A stretch of DNA of 64,000 nt from Bin87 sp963666415 (GCA_963666415.2 CAXXPD010000003.1:3534001-3598000), one strand, 5' to 3'. Shown: positions 53,995 through 63,050, counted from the stretch's first letter. The notes: generated by a model not told the origin, from the letters alone. Numbers and translations are program-made.

Positions 53995-54779
53995 GCGACC
54001 AGTCCACGCTGCTTTTGGAGCACCATCTCAAGGAGCTCAAGCTGCCCACCTTCCTGAGGGAGTATGGCAAGCTGGCTGCCCAGTGCGCCGCCGAAGGTGT
54101 CAGCCACCCCGACTACCTGCTCCGACTCGCCGAAGTGGAACTCACCGATCACCACCAGCGTATGGTCCAGCGCCGGATCCGCGCCGCAAGATTTCCCGCC
54201 ACCAAGGGACTGGACACCTTTGACTTCTCCGCCATCCCCTCGGTGAACCAGCCACTGGTCACGCAACTGGCCCGGTGCGAGTACGTCGAGCATCATGAAA
54301 ACGTCATCGCCATCGGCAACAGCGGCACCGGCAAGACCCACGTCGCCCTGGGCCTGGGACTGGCCGCCTGCCAGCGGGGCCTGTCGGTGGGCTTCACCAC
54401 GGCCGCCGCCCTGGTCAACGAGCTCATGGAGGCCCGGGACGAGCGCCGGCTGCTCAACCTGCAGCGGCAACTGGCCCGCCTCCAGCTCCTTATCATCGAC
54501 GAGTTGGGCTTCGTTCCCCTGTCCCACACCGGAGCGGAACTGCTCTTCGAGGTCTTCAGCCAGCGCTACGAACGGGGCTCCATCCTGGTGACCACCAACC
54601 TGCCCTTCGACGAGTGGACCGAGGTCTTCGGGTCAGAAAGGCTCACCGGCGCGCTGCTGGACCGTCTCACCCACCACGTGCACATCCTGGAGATGAACGG
54701 CGAGAGCTACCGCCTCAAGGGCAGCCGGCAAAGCGTCGCCGCGCCATCGTCAGCGCCGGATCGGGCGGATGCCGTTTAG
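53991..54779 (+). CDS. istB: IS21-family helper ATPase IstB
   Basis: 262 residues, DnaC/DnaA-like AAA+ ATPase that recruits IstA to target DNA. LLLEHHLKELKLPTFLREYG at the N-terminus, Walker A AIGNSGTGKTHVALGLGLAA near residue 105, Walker B LQLLIIDELGFVPLSHTGAE near 165, and STNL-like LVTTNLPFDEWTEVFGSERL near 203. Intact and translationally coupled to istA. Confidence 0.95.
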   Translation: MSDQSTLLLEHHLKELKLPTFLREYGKLAAQCAAEGVSHPDYLLRLAEVELTDHHQRMVQRRIRAARFPATKGLDTFDFSAIPSVNQPLVTQLARCEYVEHHENVIAIGNSGTGKTHVALGLGLAACQRGLSVGFTTAAALVNELMEARDERRLLNLQRQLARLQLLIIDELGFVPLSHTGAELLFEVFSQRYERGSILVTTNLPFDEWTEVFGSERLTGALLDRLTHHVHILEMNGESYRLKGSRQSVAAPSSAPDRADAV

Positions 54780-54949
54780 CGTCCCGCCGATACCCAAGCC
54801 GGCCACGGCGTCAAGGCGGGGGGCCCCACCCCACCGTCCAGGCCGGGGCCGTCAGGCACCACCCAGGTGGTACAGTTTTACTCCGCCCCAGTTGTCGACG
54901 TCCAGCGAAAAGGTCCCGACTAACTGGCCAGCGATAATGATGCTCCTAT

Positions 54950-56119
54950 AGATGTCAAGCTGCGCTGCTGATTATTGCGGCGGAGTTCTGGAGAGCGGAG
55001 AAGACCTCGCGGGCAACGTAGCGTTTGAGGCAACGGATGACCTCGGTCTTGCTCATTCCCTCACCGGTGCGGCGGCACATGTAAGCCTTGGTGCGGGGGT
55101 CGTAACGAAGCCTGACCACGACGATGCGGTGTAGAGCCGCATTGGCTTGGCGGTCGCCACCTCGGTTCAAGCGATGCCGGTTGGTCTTCCCGGAGGAAGC
55201 AGGTATCGGACTCACCCCGCACAGCGCGGCGAAGGCAGCCTCGGAATGGAGGCGTTCCGGGTTGCTCCCAGCCGTGACCAGGAGGGTCGCCGCCGTGTCA
55301 GGTCCTACGCCGAACATGCTGACCAGCGTCGGCGATGCCGTCTGGGTGAGGCGTTCCAGCTCGGCCTTGAGGTCGTGGATCTCCTCACTCAGTTGGCGGT
55401 AGCGGCCGGCCAGTGAGCGGAGAGCGTACTTGGCCGCCGCCGTGGGATTGTCCAGGCGACTGATACGGAAACTCTTGCACCGAGCGGTGAGGGCACCAGC
55501 GGGGAGACCGTCGAGGGTTTCGCGAAGTTCGGCTGGGGCGGTGACAACCAAAGCCTTCATCTGGTTGATCGCCTGGGTGCGGGCCTTGACGGCCGAGTCC
55601 TTGGTGCTCTTGAGCATGCGGATCATTTCGACTTCGCCCTGGCCCGACTTGGGTGTGGCATCTGCTACGCCGGCCAAAACCGACCGGGCTGCCATCTCCG
55701 CATCGGTGGGATCGCTCTTCCCTTTCCGGTAGCGGGTGGACCGATCGGGTCGGTTGACCTCAACGACGGTGTATCCGCGACCGGTTAGGAAACGGGCGAT
55801 GCCAGCGCCGTAGGAACCCGTGCCTTCGATCCCGAAGGCGCGAACTTCCCCCAAACTCAGGGACCACCATTCGAGTTCTCCGTATCCGTGCGTAGTCGCT
55901 GGCGCGTGACGTTCGCCGAGGCGGACACCTTGCCGGTCAATGGCCACCGCCACGTGCTCGTCTTGGTGTGTGTCGACTCCGATGATCACCTGAACATCGC
56001 GATTACCTTCGCGACCGGGGACTCCTATCATTGCTACCTCCTGGGAGATGACGCCGCGGTTGGCACGCCAGCCAGGTGAGCGGACAAGACTGCGATGGGG
56101 CTTGAAGCCAGGCTCCTAT
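54950..56119 (-). mobile_element. IS110-family element
   Basis: GCTCCTAT occurs at both ends (54942-54949 and 56112-56119), as expected for the core repeat left by IS110-type recombination, which makes no inverted repeats. About 1,170 bp. Exact ends may shift within the repeat. Inserted right after the left end of the ISNCY element. Confidence 0.7.
54955..56031 (-). CDS. IS110-family transposase (DEDD type)
   Basis: 358 residues. N-terminal RuvC-like domain: VIIGVDTHQDEHVAVAIDRQ with the first Asp near residue 18, FGIEGTGSYGAGIARFLTGR with Glu near 70, VNRPDRSTRYRKGKSDPTDA with the last two aspartates near 110. C-terminal transposase_20 domain: LVSMFGVGPDTAATLLVTAG near 235, ALCGVSPIPASSGKTNRHRL and NRGGDRQANAALHRIVVVRL near 290, including the conserved serine region. 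Intact. The noncoding flank is only about 90 bp upstream and 5 bp downstream. Confidence 0.92.
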   Translation of the reverse strand: MIGVPGREGNRDVQVIIGVDTHQDEHVAVAIDRQGVRLGERHAPATTHGYGELEWWSLSLGEVRAFGIEGTGSYGAGIARFLTGRGYTVVEVNRPDRSTRYRKGKSDPTDAEMAARSVLAGVADATPKSGQGEVEMIRMLKSTKDSAVKARTQAINQMKALVVTAPAELRETLDGLPAGALTARCKSFRISRLDNPTAAAKYALRSLAGRYRQLSEEIHDLKAELERLTQTASPTLVSMFGVGPDTAATLLVTAGSNPERLHSEAAFAALCGVSPIPASSGKTNRHRLNRGGDRQANAALHRIVVVRLRYDPRTKAYMCRRTGEGMSKTEVIRCLKRYVAREVFSALQNSAAIISSAA

Positions 56120-56262
56120 TAGGTCACTGCTCACCGAGGCTGTCGGCACTGTCTGGGCCATCTCGGATCGGGCCGACAGATCATTTTGAAGGCATTCGTG
56201 CCAGTCACATCAAGGGTCAGACCCTGGTCGAGATGGCCGGGACCCATCATCGCAGTCACATC

Positions 56263-57791
56263 ATGGAGAATGTGACATTGACCCCAAAAGAACAAAGCAG
56301 ACTTCAGGTGCTCAACAGCCTGGCAGCAGAGCACATGACCTTGGACCAGGCCGCCGAGTTGATGGGAGTAACTTCCCGCCACACCCGCCGCATCCTGGCG
56401 GCCTACCGTGAACGCGGCGCGGCGGCTTTGGCACATGGCCACCGCGGTCGCCGACCCGTCAACGCCACGCCCGAGGCGCTGGTCGTCGACCTGGCGCAGC
56501 TGGCTCGGACCCGGTACGCTGGCGTCAACCACACCCACCTCGCGGAACTGCTGGCGGAGCGGGAAGGCATTCACATCGGCAGGACCACCCTGCGGCGGGT
56601 CTTGCTGGACGCTGGACTGAGCAGTCCCCGGCGCCGCCGTCCACCCAAACACCGAGTCCGTCGGCAACGGATGCCCCAGGAGGGCATGCTGATCCAGATG
56701 GACGGCAGCTATCACCCGTGGTTGGGGGATCAGGCCCCGCCGTTCACGCTGCTGATCGCGGTGGACGATGCTACCGGCAGGTGGTGAGCGCCTTGTGCTG
56801 TGAGCATGAGGACGCTCGCAGCTACTTCCTGCTGATCCGCGCCTTGGTGGAGCATCGCGGCGTGCCCGTGGCCCTCTACACCGATCGCCACGCCGTGTTC
56901 AAGCACACGCCGGGACCCGGCCTCCCTGCAGGGCCCACCCAGTTCAGCCGGGCCATGGATGAGATGGGGACCCAGATGATCTTCGCCCAGTCGCCCCAGG
57001 CCAAGGGACGTGTTGAGCGAACCGGAGGCACCTTTCAGGACCGGTTGGTTGCCGAACTGCGGCTGGCCGGCGCAACCACCCTGGAGCAGGCACAGGCTGT
57101 GCTCGATGAGTTTGTGCCTCGGTTCAACCGGCGCTTCGGCGTTCCCCCGCAGTGCTCCGAGCCAGCGTTCCGACCGCTGGACCCGGAGCTATGCCTGGAA
57201 CAGGTTCTGTGTTTCAAGCACCGCAGGAGGGTGGACCGGGACAACACGGTGCGGTTCCAGTTGCGGACACTCCAACTGCTGCCGGCGCCGGAACGCCCCA
57301 GCTATGCTGGGGCGACGGTGGAAGTCCTGCAGGGGCTGGATGGTCAGCTCAAGGTACGCCACGAGGGGCGCATCATCGCTGCTCAGGAGGCCCCGCCAAG
57401 CCCGGTATCCCTCCGCAACGGCCACCAGCCTCCCGCCGTCTCTCCGGTTGCGCCCATCGGGGTAAACCACTGGGCTGAACGCTGGACAGCGCACCTGGCT
57501 CCGCTGGTCTCAAGTCAGGAACCCGAGGCGGATCAACCGGACTTCACCGATGGTGAAGTCGCCGCCGCACCACCCGCAACCGTCGCCCCGCGCAAGCCGA
57601 CCTTCCTTCAGAGGGAGAGATGGAAGGCGGTCCAGAAAGCCCGGCGCAAGGGCAGGTCGCTGCGGGCAATCGAACGGGAGTTGGGCATCCACAGGTCCAC
57701 CGTCAGGAGTTATCTGGAGGCCGGAGGTCCTCCAGGATGGAAGCAGCGGATGGTGCCCAATCCGTCGACATCGGATACCATGGCAGCGTAA
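56263..57791 (+). pseudogene. ISNCY-type (rve core) transposase with one frameshift
   Basis: From MENVTLTPKEQSRLQVLNSL: helix-turn-helix TLDQAAELMGVTSRHTRRIL, ALAHGHRGRRPVNATPEALV, then LIQMDGSYHPWLGDQAPPFT with the first catalytic Asp and LIAVDDATGR. At about 56785 one G appears to be missing; the next frame continues VVSALCCEHEDARSYFLLIR, VALYTDRHAVFKHTPGPGLP with the second Asp and QSPQAKGRVERTGGTFQDRL with the Glu. The last 100 residues include a second helix-turn-helix (RSLRAIERELGIHRSTVRSY). Restoring one base gives about 510 residues. Confidence 0.8.
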
Positions 57792-58653
57792 CGGAGTGAC
57801 ATTTTCGCTGAACACTTACCCGGACATTTTCCCTGACCTACGACACCCCAGTGGCATGTTTTCTCTCCGCCCTTGACACATCGGACAGACCCGCCGACAA
57901 GTTTTCGCGCAACGAGGAATCCATACCGGCAAATCTGGCGGAATCTTCGCGCGAATAGAAGAAACTGGCCTGCAACCGGGAAGGGGTCAATACCTGGGCA
58001 CTGAACGCGCCGGTGGTTTCGGCGGCATCCGCGTTTTCCGCCGGAGTCCGTACCGCCAACTCAGAAGTCAGAATCGGAAACACGGCATCGCCCACGCCAA
58101 CAACGGGCATATCAATGCCCATGAATGCAGCGACAGCCATCGGGAACACGTAATCAATGATCGGCTGCTGATTCTGCGCCACCTGGCCGGGCGCAGACGT
58201 AACCGCGCGGGTTTCGATTTCATCATCGTGCAACATCCGCACACTGATTTCATTGGCCGCTAGGCCGTGCTCAGTCTGGTATTCCTGCATCGCGCCATTG
58301 GTGCCACTGCGACCACCCACCAGGTCGTCAAGCAACTGGCCCACGTTGCAGGACTGCAACAGCTCCGAACGCTGCCGGTCTTCGGTGCTCCGGGTTTCCG
58401 GCGGCTCTGCGGATTCGGCAATCATGTACGCCTGAATGCTGCGCTCATTGCCGGAGAATTCCCGGCCCAGCGTGTCAATTTCCTGCCGGATTTCGTCCGT
58501 AGATTCTGCCGACGCAATCTCTGCCAGACGGCTACGTATCACGCTCTGGCGCAGTTCCATCTTCTGTTTGTCAGTCATCGTGGTAGCCTCCGGGCCGTGT
58601 ATGGGTTACTAGGTTGGTAGGAAACTAGGAACCTATATTTTAGCACGCATGGT

Positions 58654-58923
58654 CTAACTGTTCATTGTGAGCATGTAATCGCGCCATTGTTCACGCTCTA
58701 TGTTAGGTCGGGTATTTTCCCCACGAGTCTTTATTATGTGGCATCCTCTGCAAAGAATCTGAGCATTGGATTCTGAGTACATTTCACCACCGAATTGCAG
58801 GGGTAAAATGTGATCGCTCTCGTTACCCCACTTGCCGCACGTCTGGCAACGCCAGTTATCACGCTCAAGTATCCGCATTCGGAATCGTCGCCACTCCGGG
58901 CCGCTGCCAGAGTGCTTAGACAC
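58654..58923 (-). CDS. HNH endonuclease of the packaging module
   Basis: 89 residues. RMRILERDNWRCQTCGKWGN has the first CxxC, ESDHILPLQFGGEMYSESNA the central DH of the HNH motif, and QILCRGCHIIKTRGENTRPN the second CxxC and final His. Small HNH proteins next to large terminase are required with it for cos-type DNA packaging in HK97-like phages. It starts directly after the terminase stop. Confidence 0.9.
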   Translation of the reverse strand: MSKHSGSGPEWRRFRMRILERDNWRCQTCGKWGNESDHILPLQFGGEMYSESNAQILCRGCHIIKTRGENTRPNIEREQWRDYMLTMNS

Positions 58924-60351
58924 CTAAGCCGCCCCGTGGAACATCGCGCCACGCTTCGGCTTGTTCATTGCTCGGTCATAAGTTCCAGCGGCAAGCAACC
59001 ACGCGGCGGGTATGTCATCTCTGGCCGTGTTGTTTTTACCCTTGATTAGTCGGCTGTTTCCAGCGTCATCATTCTTGACCGTCGCCACACTCAGGCCAGC
59101 CGCCACCAACCCACGGGAACCAGTCTCACAAGAAAACGGGCCATCCCTGCAAAACTTTCTCAGTGCCCGAATGTCAAAACTAGACTCGGAATATTGGGTA
59201 ACCCGCGCTTCAATCGGGATTCCCTTGCTGGCATCGTGTAGGTCCTTTTCCCGGAACCTATCACACACGATACTTGACGGTGTGCCCCAGTTCTCGGTTA
59301 TGGCGTCAACCAACTGGCGCACGGGCTGGACCCGCCAACCGTGGGCAATCTGCAAAGCTCCACTGGCAACGAGTTCTGAGTAGGTTCCCGACGGAACCCT
59401 ATCACGCTTTTCTTGATCGGCTACGCTGGGCACACCCGGACACACGGCCACCGCTTCGACCCGTCCAGACTTCCAAACAGCAACCGCCGCATGAAAGGCA
59501 CGGCCCGCGCCCAGGTCAACGCCAACTATCGGCTTGCCGACACGCTCTGCCACCGGCCTACTGATAACTTGTTGCCAGTCGTCTACGGTCAACAGCATGG
59601 TACTTTCGTCGCCTGCCGGAGAATTGAAGCGGTAAGACAACCACCGGGCCCGCAGTCGGGTATCGCCCTGGGCGTCTGCAACTTCGGCCTTTAGCTTGGC
59701 CCTAAATTCCCGACTCACTTTCATCAATGGATTGACCCGTCGGCATTCCTTTGGATCGTCCCACAGTTCCGGGTCGCCACGGAAACTATCAACGTAGGTT
59801 TTCCCGGCAGTGCCACGGTCAATCAGGTCGTACCACCAGTGCCCAGGTCCAGTCGCCATCGGTGCCAACGTCCCAATCAGAATCAACTTCAGTGCGCTAC
59901 CCGGCTTACCCTGAGCCGTCATAAGGCTGTCGGCCAGCATTTGCCCGCCCACGATCTCAAGTGCCCCTGGTTCGTCGATTACCACAATCGGAACACCTAC
60001 CAAGCCGAAACTAGACTTGGCGTTGCTGCTGATCGCCCTCAGCTTGGTATTGCTGGCAACGTGGGTTGCTCCCAGCCGGGTAGCAGAGTCAATCCACCGA
60101 TACTCGCCCAATGGCTCCAACGCCTGCCGCACATAGGCGTAGGTCAATCTGGCTTGCTCTAGGCTGGCAGCACCTAAGATGTATTCCTTGCCCGGCTGGT
60201 GTAGCGGGTCGCCCGGCGTCATACATCGGGCCAGAATGTGGCCTGCTATAAACGTCTTTCCAAGTCCACGCGGACCCGACAACGCCACCGTGTCATACCT
60301 GCTAGATTCCACGGCCCGAATGAATCGCTTTTGAAATGGCAACAGTTCCAT
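58924..60351 (-). CDS. Phage terminase large subunit
   Basis: 475 residues. The ATPase domain has Walker A VALSGPRGLGKTFIAGHIL near residue 25 and Walker B GVPIVVIDEPGALEIVGGQM near 120. The coupling motif ILIGTLAP is near 157. The nuclease domain begins with KPIVGVDLGAGRAFHAAVAV near 270 (first Asp), followed by SSIVCDRFREKDLHDAS near 355 and a late Asp in KNDDAGNSRLIKGKNNTARD. Length is typical. No clear terS is seen upstream. Motor that translocates DNA into the procapsid through the portal. Confidence 0.92.
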   Translation of the reverse strand: MELLPFQKRFIRAVESSRYDTVALSGPRGLGKTFIAGHILARCMTPGDPLHQPGKEYILGAASLEQARLTYAYVRQALEPLGEYRWIDSATRLGATHVASNTKLRAISSNAKSSFGLVGVPIVVIDEPGALEIVGGQMLADSLMTAQGKPGSALKLILIGTLAPMATGPGHWWYDLIDRGTAGKTYVDSFRGDPELWDDPKECRRVNPLMKVSREFRAKLKAEVADAQGDTRLRARWLSYRFNSPAGDESTMLLTVDDWQQVISRPVAERVGKPIVGVDLGAGRAFHAAVAVWKSGRVEAVAVCPGVPSVADQEKRDRVPSGTYSELVASGALQIAHGWRVQPVRQLVDAITENWGTPSSIVCDRFREKDLHDASKGIPIEARVTQYSESSFDIRALRKFCRDGPFSCETGSRGLVAAGLSVATVKNDDAGNSRLIKGKNNTARDDIPAAWLLAAGTYDRAMNKPKRGAMFHGAA

Positions 60352-60437
60352 TTTGACTTTCCCTTTTTTACACGGAAGGGACAGACCCGCGGAAGTGCCC
60401 CTATCTGCGGTAGTCCGGCCAGAGTCTCAGACCCCCC

Positions 60438-60656
60438 TTACCCCCTAAAGGGCAACGACTTCTGAGCGAAACGCCAGACATCGCCGCACGTTCCGCATTC
60501 CAATTCGTGGACACGCGCTAGCGCGGAATCGTCGGGATTGTGCTTTATCAATGAGCTGTTGATATGGGTAAAGCCCGTTCGGTGGCCGCAGTCGTCAGAC
60601 AGCAGCGAGCCCACCAACCCGAAAAAATCCTTGTTCATGTTGTATTGCAAAGCCAT
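60438..60656 (-). CDS. Small protein with CxxC, unknown
   Basis: 72 residues starting MALQYNMNKDFFGLVGSLLS; ELECGTCGDVWRFAQ near the end could be half of a zinc site. GGAGGTAA lies upstream of the ATG. Position before terminase suggests a packaging or regulatory role; no family recognised. Confidence 0.5.
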   Translation of the reverse strand: MALQYNMNKDFFGLVGSLLSDDCGHRTGFTHINSSLIKHNPDDSALARVHELECGTCGDVWRFAQKSLPFRG

Positions 60657-60669
60657 GATGTTACCTCCG

Positions 60670-61371
60670 TTATCGTGTGTGCTTTACCAATTCTGGCAGC
60701 GGGTCGCCGCCATTGGCATTCAGCCGGTCAAGGTAGGTAAGCCAGCCATATCTTGTGATTATCGAACGGTATCGCTCAATGACGGTGGCGGGTGGCGGGT
60801 GGCGGTCTATGCCTATGCTGTCTGTATTCTCTATAGGCTTCGGCCCGGCCAACCATGCTGTTATGCGGGCAATCTCGGAACGTATTAGTGAAAACGTTTT
60901 CAGCAGGCGATGACGCGCTGGCGTTTTGGTAATGCCTTGTATTTCCGCAATGGCCCGTTCGGAGTACCCCCGTAGCTTCAGTTCCTTAGCGTGTCCTACG
61001 GCTTGCCAGTAAGCCAGCATCAGGCGGTTGATGGGTGTCTGGCCGCGTGCCTGCCCGTGCCACCGTATGACGGCCCTGGCGCGTTGCAACGCTGAATGGT
61101 CGCCGGGATCGTCGGGGGGGTGGAGTCCGCAGCAGGGGCAATCGCCGTCAGATTCGGGGTACTCATTTCTGCAATACCCGCACACCAGCAAATAATCTGG
61201 CAACTGCGGAACGGCCCGCCCGCAGTAGGGGCAAATCGGCGCACCATCCGGGAGTTCAAAATCGCAGCAATCGCAACGGTCAAGGGTTTTGGCTTGACTG
61301 GTTCGGGTTTGTTGGGTATGATTTTTATGTAGCAAGTCGTTCCCTTGCTGCCCCGCTGCCCGCCGCGCCAA
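60670..61371 (-). CDS. Double zinc-ribbon protein with helical C-terminus, unknown
   Basis: About 233 residues with TTG 61371 as first start; a later start is possible. Two zinc-ribbon-like modules lie near residues 33-50 (RCDCCDFELPDGAPICPYCG) and 63-83 (VCGYCRNEYPESDGDCPCCG). The rest is helical and includes LKLRGYSERAIAEIQGITKT, which reads like a helix-turn-helix. In position it corresponds to a small terminase or to a regulator/replication gene of satellites. Neither can be shown from sequence. Confidence 0.55.
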   Translation of the reverse strand: MARRAAGQQGNDLLHKNHTQQTRTSQAKTLDRCDCCDFELPDGAPICPYCGRAVPQLPDYLLVCGYCRNEYPESDGDCPCCGLHPPDDPGDHSALQRARAVIRWHGQARGQTPINRLMLAYWQAVGHAKELKLRGYSERAIAEIQGITKTPARHRLLKTFSLIRSEIARITAWLAGPKPIENTDSIGIDRHPPPATVIERYRSIITRYGWLTYLDRLNANGGDPLPELVKHTR

Positions 61372-61506
61372 ACGGCTAAAGCAATGAGACGCCCGCTCCG
61401 GCGGGTGTTTTGTTTTGTGTGATTGCAGTGTTTCATAGGTTGCCTAACTTGCAACTCTGACGCTTGCAACTGCTAATCATTTCCCTTGACAGTTCACAAT
61501 GAGCAC

Positions 61507-61731
61507 CTAGCCGAGTTCCCCTGTAGCACGGGGTCGGGTTGCTCTTTGCCCACTGTTACGTGGGCAATTCTGTTGCCATTCTGTAATCTCGGTTTCGAGC
61601 CACCGCACATTTCGAGGCGAAACTTGTAAAGGTTTCGGAAATTCGCCGCGTTGCATCATGCGATAGATTGTCGGGTAGCTCAGATTCACCAGTCCGGCAA
61701 CCTGCTTAACGTCTAACATCCGATCTGCCAT
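61507..61731 (-). CDS. AlpA-family transcriptional regulator / excisionase-like protein
   Basis: 74 residues from ATG 61731, preceded by GGAGGGAG. MLDVKQVAGLVNLSYPTIYR, MMQRGEFPKPLQVSPRNVRW and LETEITEWQQ are the AlpA/HTH_17 pattern. AlpA proteins activate integrase or structural genes in P4-like elements and in PICIs of Gram-negative hosts. Located between integrase and the structural operon, as in those islands. Confidence 0.88.
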   Translation of the reverse strand: MADRMLDVKQVAGLVNLSYPTIYRMMQRGEFPKPLQVSPRNVRWLETEITEWQQNCPRNSGQRATRPRATGELG

Positions 61732-61808
61732 ATCTCCCTCCATTTGTCCATGCATGTATATGATAAACCCTGAATACTGAAATAAAAAGTTTCCAAATGA
61801 GCACAAAA

Positions 61809-61839
61809 GTATAGGGCCAGTGTCTTACCGGCCCTATAC
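61809..61839 (-). terminator. Rho-independent terminator of the integrase gene
   Basis: Perfect 10-bp stem GTATAGGGCC/GGCCCTATAC, loop 11 bases, followed on the minus strand by TTTTG. It lies 27 bp after the integrase stop and isolates alpA. Confidence 0.85.
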
Positions 61840-61865
61840 AGATTTCAGAAGTATTTTTTGAGTGT

Positions 61866-63035
61866 CTACGGCAAGATGTAGGCTCCCCATTCAGACATCA
61901 ACCCCCGTCGCCGCTCGAAATAGTCTGTCCGCCTGTATGCCAATTCCGACGTGCTCCCCTCTACGTGGGCAAGTGCGTGCTCGGCTATTTCCCGTGGCAC
62001 GTCGGAACATTCAGCGGCCCAATCGCGGAACGCGGAACGCTGGCCGTGTACAGTACCGGCGATGTCGTTTTCGCGTAGCAGTTTGGTGATGGTGCTATCG
62101 GACAGCACCTTGCCGCGCTCACTTGGAAACACCAGCCCTGTACCATTGCCTAACTCTTGGGCCTGCCCTAGCACGTCCAAAGCCTGCCGTGATAGCGGTA
62201 GGCGATGCTCCAACCCCGTTTTCATGCGCGATGCTGGAATGGTCCAGGTCGCTGTTTCAAAGTTGATTTCGTCCCAACGGGCGGCCCTTGTTTCCCCGCT
62301 CCGGGTAGCGGTCAACGTCAAAAACTCAAAAGCCAATTTCGTACCCGGCCATGCGCCGGACTCCCGAATGGTGTTCAACGCCGCGCCCACGTCAGCAAAT
62401 GGCAATGCGCGATGATGGTTCACCCTCTGACGTTCCTTTGGTAGTGCGGCGGTTGCATCGCGGGTTGGGTCATCATCCCGATACCCTTCAGCTATCGCCC
62501 ACCTCATAACCGCTCCAATCCGGCCCCGCAGTTTGGTAGCCGTTTCTCGCTTGTCGCTCCATATCGGAGATAGCACCGCCAAAACGTCGCCGGAAGTGAT
62601 TTCCGATACCAGTTTTTTTCCCAGCGTCGGAATGGCATAATCTGCCATTGTTGACCGCCATAGCTTTTCAGTCTTGGCCGTATTCTTCCATTCTTTCGAT
62701 TGCAGGCCAATGACGATCTCAAAGGCATCGGCAAACGTCGGTACGCCGCTCCCGGCCCGTTGGCGTGGGTCCGTACCTTGTGCTACGGCCCGGCGGTTTT
62801 CTAGTGCCTTTTCCCGCGCCTCTGCCAGCGTTACCACCGGGAACGGTCCTAGCCCGATGTTGATGGGTGTTCGGTCTATCCGTAGCCGTTGCGCCCAAGA
62901 CTTGGCAACGCGCCCGGTTGACGTGGCGGGTTTCACCAGCAACGATAGGCCATGCGATCCGCGCCCGTCGCCGTACCTCCCCGGCGTCTTGACCGTCTTG
63001 ACAAATGCCGCAGTTAGCGTCTTTGGCCGGTTCAT
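61866..63035 (-). CDS. Tyrosine recombinase (P4-type integrase)
   Basis: 389 residues from ATG 63035. N-terminal DUF4102-like arm-binding domain (residues 1-90: LTAAFVKTVKTPGRYGDGRG, PINIGLGPFPVVTLAEAREK). Core-binding domain around 110-200. Catalytic Arg in LTATRSGETRAARWDEINFE near 245, HGQRSAFRDWAAECSDVPRE with the second Arg near 330, EHALAHV, and the nucleophile Tyr in YRRTDYFERRRGLMSEW near 375. It would recombine attP with the tRNA-Asn end. Complete and apparently functional. Confidence 0.95.
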   Translation of the reverse strand: MNRPKTLTAAFVKTVKTPGRYGDGRGSHGLSLLVKPATSTGRVAKSWAQRLRIDRTPINIGLGPFPVVTLAEAREKALENRRAVAQGTDPRQRAGSGVPTFADAFEIVIGLQSKEWKNTAKTEKLWRSTMADYAIPTLGKKLVSEITSGDVLAVLSPIWSDKRETATKLRGRIGAVMRWAIAEGYRDDDPTRDATAALPKERQRVNHHRALPFADVGAALNTIRESGAWPGTKLAFEFLTLTATRSGETRAARWDEINFETATWTIPASRMKTGLEHRLPLSRQALDVLGQAQELGNGTGLVFPSERGKVLSDSTITKLLRENDIAGTVHGQRSAFRDWAAECSDVPREIAEHALAHVEGSTSELAYRRTDYFERRRGLMSEWGAYILP

Positions 63036-63050
63036 TTGGTATTATCTCCG

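Larger units (their letters stand above)
54893..57845 (+). mobile_element. ISNCY-type element with nested IS110
   Basis: Imperfect inverted ends of about 54 bp: left TGTCGACGTCCAGCGAAAAG, right (inverted) TGTCGTAGGTCAGGGAAAAT, each with a second repeat around CAGCGA-AATG. Flanked by a 7-bp duplication CCCCAGT (54886-54892, 57846-57852) inside the right end of IS21. Without IS110 it is about 1,780 bp. Confidence 0.82.
52373..57878 (+). mobile_element. IS21-family element with nested ISNCY and IS110
   Basis: Terminal repeats TGTAAAGGGCGGAGAGAAAA (52373) and, inverted, TGTCAAGGGCGGAGAGAAAA (57878), with further internal copies near 52425 and 54868, the multiple end repeats typical of IS21. Flanked by an 8-bp duplication CATCGGAC (52365-52372, 57879-57886). 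Without the nested element it is 2,546 bp. Confidence 0.93.
51868..58578 (-). pseudogene. HK97-type major capsid protein, interrupted by IS21 stack
   Basis: N-terminal piece 57879-58578 and C-terminal piece 51868-52372. Removing the IS21 stack and one 8-bp duplication gives 1,197 bp (398 residues), and the join reads LRENLSAGLSD-GLDKVIMAGTNG, the usual capsid segment. Residues 1-110 are a helical delta/scaffold region (MTDKQKMELRQSVIRSRLAE, EIRQEIDTLGREF). Then IDYVFPMAVAAFMGIDMPVV, FYSREDSARFAGMDSSLREN, and in the last part YAHAGNVYRATESDRPALDR and NVIRMGMRRDYVAAIWENLV. A single intact gene before the insertion, now disrupted. Confidence 0.9.
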
